In this document: one piece after another, positions 6,679-10,292 of the stretch | How the letters are laid out: each line of letters opens with the position of its first letter | Numbering within the stretch: the first letter of the stretch is position 1 | Assembly: GCA_035701825.1 (NCBI GenBank) | Contig: DASSRK010000092.1 | Span: 1 to 10,292 of the forward strand | DNA: 10,292 nucleotides | DNA from: CADEED01 sp035701825 | Lineage (GTDB): Bacteria > Pseudomonadota > Gammaproteobacteria > Steroidobacterales > Steroidobacteraceae | Direction of reading: 5' to 3' | Translations under genes and position numbers: made by a program | The notes under the pieces: model-generated | Told to the model about the DNA's origin: nothing | Seen by the model: only the letters and a program-made list of their open reading frames with translations | The model's database searches: none

Positions 6679-7473
6679 ATGAAATGTCTCGCAGGCGTCT
6701 TGTTGGCGTTCGGCGGCTGCGCGGCGCTGGCCAACGAGGCAACGCCCGTGTCGGTGGAGATCGTGTCGGCCGACGGCGGCACCTTCCGCGAATTCCCCGT
6801 GAGCTCGCGCGACGGCGCGCTTCGCTCCTATCTACAGGCGGAGAAGGGCGCGCGCTACCGGGTGCGCGTGCGCAACGATTCCGGCGAGCGGCTCGGCCTG
6901 GTCATCGCGGTCGACGGCCGCAACATCATCAACGGCGCGAAGTCCGAGCTCACGCGCGACGAGCCCATGTACGTGATCGGCGCGTGGCAGACGGAGAACT
7001 ACCGCGGCTGGCGTGCCAGCCTCGAGGCGGTCAACGAGTTCTATTTCACCGACTGGAGCGATTCGTACGCCGAAGCCTTCGGCGATCGTTCGGCGCGCGG
7101 CGTGATCGCGGTGGCCGTGTACCGCGAAGTCGCGCCGCCACGCGTGAATCGGCCGTGGCGGGAAGACGGGCGCGAAGCGGGCGCCTCGGGTCCGGCGCCG
7201 GCGTCCGCCGGCGCCGATCGAGCGGCGGGTGAAGCCAAGGCCGCGCGGCGCGACGAGTCCGCGGGCACCGGTTACGGCGACCGGCGCATCGACCGTGCGG
7301 TCGCCGTGGAATTCGTGGCCCAGTCGGAGCCCGACAGCCGTCACTTCATCAAGTACGAGTGGCGCCAGACCCTGTGCCGCAAGCACATCGTCGATTGCGG
7401 CGAGCGCAACCGCTTCTGGGACGAGTCGACCCTCGGATTTGCACCGCCACCGCCGGGCCGCGGCCGACGCTGA
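6679..7473 (+). CDS. Secreted protein of unknown function (two domains)
   Basis: A 264-residue exported protein that I cannot name. Residues 1-18 form a Sec signal peptide with a likely signal peptidase I site ALA|NE after residue 18; Cys14 sits in FGGC, a poor lipobox, so a lipoprotein is less likely. The first domain (about 22-152) looks beta-rich, with ARYRVRVRNDSGERLGLVIAVDGRNIING (58-86), the aromatic-rich NYRGWRASLEAVNEFYFTD (107-125), SYAEAFGD (129-136) and GVIAVAVYREV (141-151). A charged Ala/Pro/Gly linker follows (about 153-194). A short C-terminal module begins TGYGDRRIDR (197-206) and holds KYEWRQTLCRKH (225-236) and a Pro-rich end. The mature protein has only two Cys (233 and 240), able to form a small disulfide loop. 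The motif density suggests a conserved family rather than a spurious ORF. The start is set by GAGGAG 5 nt upstream. It stands alone, divergent from the ABC-F gene and convergent with the GGDEF-EAL gene. Confidence 0.8.
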   Translation: MKCLAGVLLAFGGCAALANEATPVSVEIVSADGGTFREFPVSSRDGALRSYLQAEKGARYRVRVRNDSGERLGLVIAVDGRNIINGAKSELTRDEPMYVIGAWQTENYRGWRASLEAVNEFYFTDWSDSYAEAFGDRSARGVIAVAVYREVAPPRVNRPWREDGREAGASGPAPASAGADRAAGEAKAARRDESAGTGYGDRRIDRAVAVEFVAQSEPDSRHFIKYEWRQTLCRKHIVDCGERNRFWDESTLGFAPPPPGRGRR

Positions 7474-7488
7474 GCCGCGCGCGGCTCA
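7471..7488. terminator. Perfect 18-bp palindrome joining two convergent stop codons
   Basis: TGAGCCGCGCGCGGCTCA is a perfect inverted repeat. Its left TGA is the stop of the secreted protein and its right TCA is the minus-strand stop of the GGDEF-EAL protein. As RNA it can form a 7-bp GC-rich stem with a CGCG loop on either strand, suiting a bidirectional terminator or 3'-end protection. Neither strand has a T-run afterwards, so classical intrinsic termination is doubtful. Confidence 0.4.
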
Positions 7489-9987
7489 CACGCTGCGCGG
7501 CTTGGAATACTTCTCGCTGGCGGCGGCCTGGGTGATCAGCGCGGCGAACGCGGGGCCGGTCTCCTGCTGCCGCGCCAGCATCAGGCGCAGCTCCTCGAGC
7601 GTCATCGGCTCGCCAAACAACTTGCCCTGGCCGAAGCCGCAGTGGTGGCGGCGCAGGAAGTCGAGGTGGCCGGGGGATTCGACGCCCTCGGCGATCACGT
7701 TCATCTTCAGGCTGCGGCCCATCTCGATGATGGTGCGCACGATGGTCGCGTCGCTCTCGTCGTCGTCGACGTCGCGCACGAAGGACTGGTCGATCTTGAG
7801 CGTGCCGATCGGGAACTGCTGCAGCGCCGACAGCGACGAGTAGCCCGTGCCGAAGTCGTCGATCGACAGGTGCAGCCCCATGGCGTACAGCTCGTCGAGC
7901 AGGTGCAGCGTGCGCTTGGAATCGGCCATCAGCGTGGTCTCGGTGATCTCCAGCTCGAAGCTGGTGGGCGAGACCCCGTGCTTGCGGAACACGGAACGGA
8001 ATCGAAGGATGAAGCTCGCCTGGCGCAGTTGCTTGAGCGACAGGTTGAGCGAGATGCGGCCCGGCGTCTGCACGGTCTGCTGCAGGTCGCGGTAGTCCTG
8101 GCAAACGCGGTTCAGCACCCACTCGCCCACCTCGAGGATGAGGTTGGTCTCCTCGGCCAGCGGGATGAACTGCGACGGCGGGATGTCGCCGTGGCCGGGC
8201 AGCCGCCAGCGCAGCAGCGCCTCGGCCCCGACGATGCGGCCGTCGCGCAGGTCGACCTTGGGCTGGTAGTGCACCAGGAACTCGTCGCGTTCCAGCGAGC
8301 GGCGCAGCTTGCTCTTCAGCATCAGGCGCTCGACCGCGGCGGCGTTCATCTCCGGCGAGTAGAAGGCGAAGGAATTCCCGCCGTTCTGCTTGGAGTGGTA
8401 CATGGCCGCGTCGGCATTGCGGATCAGGTCGATGACGTTCTCCGCGTCGCGCGGGCAGAAGGCGATGCCGATGCTCGCGGTCAGGAACACCTCGTGGTCC
8501 TGCAGCTGGAACGCGCGGCTGATCTCGGCCAGCACGCTGCGCGCGAGCTGCGCGACGGTGCCGCGGTTGTCGGCGTCGGCGGCCAGGTCGTCGATGAACA
8601 TCGCGAACTCGTCGCCGGCCAGGCGGCCGATCACGGTCTCCTGCGGCAGCGCGCGCATCAGGCGCTCGGTGAGGATCTCGAGCGTGCGATCGCCGGCCGA
8701 GTGGCCGAAGGTGTCGTTGATCTCCTTGAAGCGATCCATGTCGAGGTACAGCAGCGCGAGCGACGTCTTGTTGCGCAAGGCGCGCGCGATGGCCTGCTGC
8801 AGCAGGTGCTGGAACTGCATGCGGTTCGGCACCTTGGTGAGGGCGTCGTACCGCGCGAGGTAACGGATGCGTCGCTCGGCGCGCTTGCGCTCGGTGACGT
8901 TGCGCACCACGAAGATCGTCCCCTGGTATTGCGGATCGTCGGTGGTGATCTGCGAGCCGGTGATGGCCACCGGGATGGTCTGGCCGTGACGGGTCTTCAC
9001 CACCGTCTCGCGCGTGTCCGACGAGGCGCGCAGCATGTCGAATTCGCCGCGCTCGCGTTCGTCGAAGATCGACACGATGCCGCGGCCCACCAGTTCCTCT
9101 TCACCCCACGACAGCAGCTTGCAGGCCGCGTGGTTGGCCATGCGGATCACGCCGTCGGGCGAAGTCACGAACACCGCGTCCGTCATGCTGCCGAGCACGT
9201 TGGTGAGGTAGTTCTTGTTGATCGTGGTCTGGCGCAACTTCTGGCGCATGCGCTCGAGCGCCTGCTGCAACTCGCCGAGCTCGTCACGCCGCCCCACTTC
9301 CAGCGGGCGCGAATAGTCGCCCTGCGCGATGCGGTCGGCGCTCTTTATGAGCGTGGTGATCGGCTGGTGCATGCGCCGGCCAGCCCACCAGGCCAGCGTG
9401 AAGCCGACCAGCAGCACCACGCTGCCGAGCAAGCCGGCGACGATCAGCGCTTTCTGGATCTGCGAAACCCGGAGCTTGTCGAATTGCGACATCGCCTCGG
9501 CGGAGTCCGGCGCGGGCTCGAGCGAGCGGACCTCGACCTCGACTTCGCCGACGGTTTGCGGGGTCGCTATGCCGGGCATCGCCTGTACGCTGGCGCGCAC
9601 CGCCGAACTGGCGCTGCGCGTCATGCTGTCCCCGACATTGCCGGGCCGGCGCCAGGCGTACAGCTGGTTGCCTCCGGCATCGCGCACCACCATCCCGAGC
9701 AGCGTGGCGTCGCGTTTGAAATCCTCGAGCCGGGTCGCGATGTCCTCGCGGTTGGACATCAGCACGGCGTCGTCGACGCGTTCGGCAAGCCGCTGCGCGA
9801 GCTCGTTGGAACGCAGGGTCAGCTCACGCAGCACGCGGTCGCGGGCATCGGCGGTCGCCGTGTGCAGCAGCGCGGCGTGCTGGGACCGGTTTTCGAGCAC
9901 CAGGACCGAGCCGACGGCCAGCGACACGACGATGGCTGCCACCACCGCCACGACGATGTATTTGCTTCTGAAACTGACGACTGCCAC
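7486..9987 (-). CDS. Membrane sensor GGDEF-EAL protein (HAMP-PAS-GGDEF-EAL), c-di-GMP turnover
   Basis: Inner-membrane signalling protein predicted to make and/or degrade cyclic di-GMP. With a GTG start at 9987 it has 833 residues: membrane helix 1 (about 11-31), periplasmic sensor region (about 32-178), membrane helix 2 (about 180-201), HAMP (about 203-255), PAS (about 258-365, with NVLGSMTDAVFVTSPDG), GGDEF (about 372-540) and EAL (about 552-800). The GGDEF site reads AGDEF (457-461), with LDMDRFKEINDTFGH upstream; the inhibitory RxxD site is replaced by PQET (448-451). The EAL domain is complete in its key motifs: EALLR (589-593), NLSLKQL (648-654), ELEITE (678-683), DDFGTGYS (710-717), LKID (730-733) and AEGVE (766-770). 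The phosphodiesterase should therefore work, and cyclase activity is possible. The frame stays open upstream to an ATG at 10164, but those 59 extra codons give a domain-free, Pro/Cys/Arg-rich peptide. The GTG has GAAGGG 3 nt before it and leads straight into the first membrane helix. Confidence 0.9.
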   Translation of the reverse strand: MAVVSFRSKYIVVAVVAAIVVSLAVGSVLVLENRSQHAALLHTATADARDRVLRELTLRSNELAQRLAERVDDAVLMSNREDIATRLEDFKRDATLLGMVVRDAGGNQLYAWRRPGNVGDSMTRSASSAVRASVQAMPGIATPQTVGEVEVEVRSLEPAPDSAEAMSQFDKLRVSQIQKALIVAGLLGSVVLLVGFTLAWWAGRRMHQPITTLIKSADRIAQGDYSRPLEVGRRDELGELQQALERMRQKLRQTTINKNYLTNVLGSMTDAVFVTSPDGVIRMANHAACKLLSWGEEELVGRGIVSIFDERERGEFDMLRASSDTRETVVKTRHGQTIPVAITGSQITTDDPQYQGTIFVVRNVTERKRAERRIRYLARYDALTKVPNRMQFQHLLQQAIARALRNKTSLALLYLDMDRFKEINDTFGHSAGDRTLEILTERLMRALPQETVIGRLAGDEFAMFIDDLAADADNRGTVAQLARSVLAEISRAFQLQDHEVFLTASIGIAFCPRDAENVIDLIRNADAAMYHSKQNGGNSFAFYSPEMNAAAVERLMLKSKLRRSLERDEFLVHYQPKVDLRDGRIVGAEALLRWRLPGHGDIPPSQFIPLAEETNLILEVGEWVLNRVCQDYRDLQQTVQTPGRISLNLSLKQLRQASFILRFRSVFRKHGVSPTSFELEITETTLMADSKRTLHLLDELYAMGLHLSIDDFGTGYSSLSALQQFPIGTLKIDQSFVRDVDDDESDATIVRTIIEMGRSLKMNVIAEGVESPGHLDFLRRHHCGFGQGKLFGEPMTLEELRLMLARQQETGPAFAALITQAAASEKYSKPRSV

Positions 9988-10024
9988 GGGCCCTTCGGCA
10001 CCCCGTTTTTTAGTTTGGACGCAT

Positions 10025-10030
10025 ATTACA
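10025..10030 (-). promoter_or_regulatory. -10-like TGTAAT for the GGDEF-EAL gene
   Basis: Minus-strand TGTAAT matches the -10 consensus at 5 of 6 bases and lies 37 nt before the GTG at 9987, which would give a leader of about 30 nt. It sits in a locally AT-rich patch in otherwise GC-rich DNA. No clear -35 is seen. If real, it places the upstream in-frame ATG at 10164 outside the transcript and supports the GTG start. Confidence 0.35.
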
Positions 10031-10091
10031 GGCGCAAATCCGGCAGGGGCGAGATTCGCGGGGCGGCGACAACCGTGCTTTTGTCGACTAG

Positions 10092-10114
10092 GTCCGCAAG
10101 TTGTCCCGGCGGAC
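10092..10114. repeat. Inverted repeat GTCCGC-N11-GCGGAC, possible operator
   Basis: Perfect 6-bp arms with an 11-nt centre lie in the divergent promoter region, about 35 nt before the plus-strand start at 10149. The arrangement fits a dimeric regulator site, but short GC-rich inverted repeats are common by chance here. Confidence 0.2.
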
Positions 10115-10135
10115 GGGTCGTCCCGGGGGCTGGGG

Positions 10136-10141
10136 TACCAT
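10136..10141 (+). promoter_or_regulatory. -10-like TACCAT 7 nt before the M15-like start
   Basis: TACCAT fits the TANNNT core of a -10 box (4 of 6 consensus bases) and lies 7 nt from the ATG at 10149. There is no Shine-Dalgarno in the CCCCGCC spacer. The arrangement is the same as at the ABC-F and PLD starts and suggests a leaderless or near-leaderless transcript. Confidence 0.28.
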
Positions 10142-10148
10142 CCCCGCC

Positions 10149-10292
10149 ATGCCGGAGACCCCACAATTTACGGTGGATCAGCTGACCGGGCGGGCCCGCG
10201 ACCACCTGGCGGAGTTGTCCGACCCCCGCTGTACCCTGCACAGACTGGTGATCGCCCCGTTCCTGGCGATGCGGGCGGCGGCGGCGGCGGAC
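10149..10292 (+). CDS. Probable M15-family D-Ala-D-Ala carboxypeptidase (3' partial)
   Basis: The first 48 codons of a gene that runs off the window. The peptide begins MPETPQFTVDQLTGRARDH and continues with HLAELSDPRC, TLHRLVIAPFLAMR and an Ala run. The LTGR-xxxHL opening followed by an LH...PF..MRAAAAA helix resembles, from memory, the N-terminus of M15-family (VanY-like) peptidoglycan carboxypeptidases, which cleave the terminal D-Ala of stem peptides with a zinc site further downstream. None of the zinc ligands falls in the visible part. No signal peptide is apparent, which would be unusual for a periplasmic enzyme but is known in some M15 proteins. The Ala run is encoded by a GCG repeat at the window edge. 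The ATG has no Shine-Dalgarno. The coding call is good; the family call is tentative. Confidence 0.6.
   Translation, partial: MPETPQFTVDQLTGRARDHLAELSDPRCTLHRLVIAPFLAMRAAAAAD

Larger units (their letters stand above)
9988..10148. other. Divergent promoter region between GGDEF-EAL and M15-like genes
   Basis: This 161-nt non-coding stretch separates two divergent genes. It holds a minus-strand -10-like TGTAAT (10025-10030), an inverted repeat GTCCGC/GCGGAC (10092-10097 and 10109-10114, 11-nt loop), a direct repeat GTCCCGG (10103-10109 and 10120-10126), and a plus-strand TACCAT (10136-10141). A short AT-rich tract follows the GTG upstream side near 10005-10017. No RNA gene or small ORF is supported here. 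Confidence 0.45.

Noticed and set aside
9988..10164. N-terminal extension of the GGDEF-EAL protein to an ATG at 10164
   Set aside because: The 59 added residues have no domain or signal features and precede the first membrane helix. The GTG at 9987 has a GAAGGG motif and a -10-like box is located inside the extension.
7642..10185. Plus-strand open frame of 847 codons running antisense through the GGDEF-EAL gene
   Set aside because: Its peptide is dominated by His, Arg, Val, Leu and Gln with no domain motifs. It is the expected antisense shadow of a GC-rich gene, while the minus strand carries all HAMP, PAS, GGDEF and EAL motifs.
10270..10291. GCG/GGC triplet repeat at the window end
   Set aside because: It encodes an Ala run within the M15-like ORF and is ordinary for GC-rich coding DNA; there is no evidence of a variable microsatellite.

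Overview
The window is uniformly GC-rich bacterial DNA with tight gene packing and strong G/C preference at third codon positions. The gene families (a YheS-type ABC-F protein, an MCE lipid-transport operon with a PqiC-like lipoprotein, and a membrane-bound GGDEF-EAL protein) point to a Gram-negative proteobacterium. A high-GC gammaproteobacterium of the Xanthomonadales or Steroidobacteraceae kind is my best guess, but the lineage is inferred from family content only. No mobile element, CRISPR array, tRNA or rRNA was seen. The window looks like ordinary chromosomal backbone.

Positions 1-2983 (+): a compact four-gene ABC/MCE operon. It holds an MlaE-type permease (5' end cut by the window edge), an MlaF-type ATPase, a single-MCE-domain MlaD-type protein with a long helical tail, and a PqiC/YmbA-type outer-membrane lipoprotein. 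The genes are separated by 7 nt or overlap by 11 and 4 nt, so they are almost certainly co-transcribed and translationally coupled. Together they should form an envelope-spanning machine that moves phospholipids or other hydrophobic molecules between the inner and outer membranes. No gene for an MlaC-type soluble shuttle is visible.

Positions 2994-6442 (-): a two-gene unit converging on the operon. The first gene is a YheS-like ABC-F ATPase, predicted to act on ribosomes. Its stop overlaps the start of a membrane-anchored phospholipase D/cardiolipin-synthase-like protein as TGATG. Both starts are preceded by the same nonamer TAGAATCCG, a good -10 element only 7-9 nt from the ATG, which suggests leaderless or very short-leader transcription.

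Positions 6443-6678: a divergent intergenic region with a possible hairpin. Positions 6679-7473 (+): a secreted two-domain protein of unknown function with a clear signal peptide and Shine-Dalgarno. It converges on a large c-di-GMP protein (7486-9987, -) with two membrane segments, HAMP, PAS, GGDEF (as AGDEF) and EAL domains. The two stop codons form the ends of a perfect 18-bp palindrome.

Positions 9988-10148: a divergent promoter region. Positions 10149-10292 (+): the first 48 codons of a protein resembling the start of M15-family D-Ala-D-Ala carboxypeptidases, cut by the window end.

The common theme is envelope biology: lipid transport, phospholipid chemistry, a secreted protein, a membrane sensor and probably peptidoglycan trimming. 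I found no convincing new multi-gene system. The items most worth a second look are the TAGAATCCG start-site signature, the uncharacterised secreted protein and the altered second HKD motif of the PLD protein.
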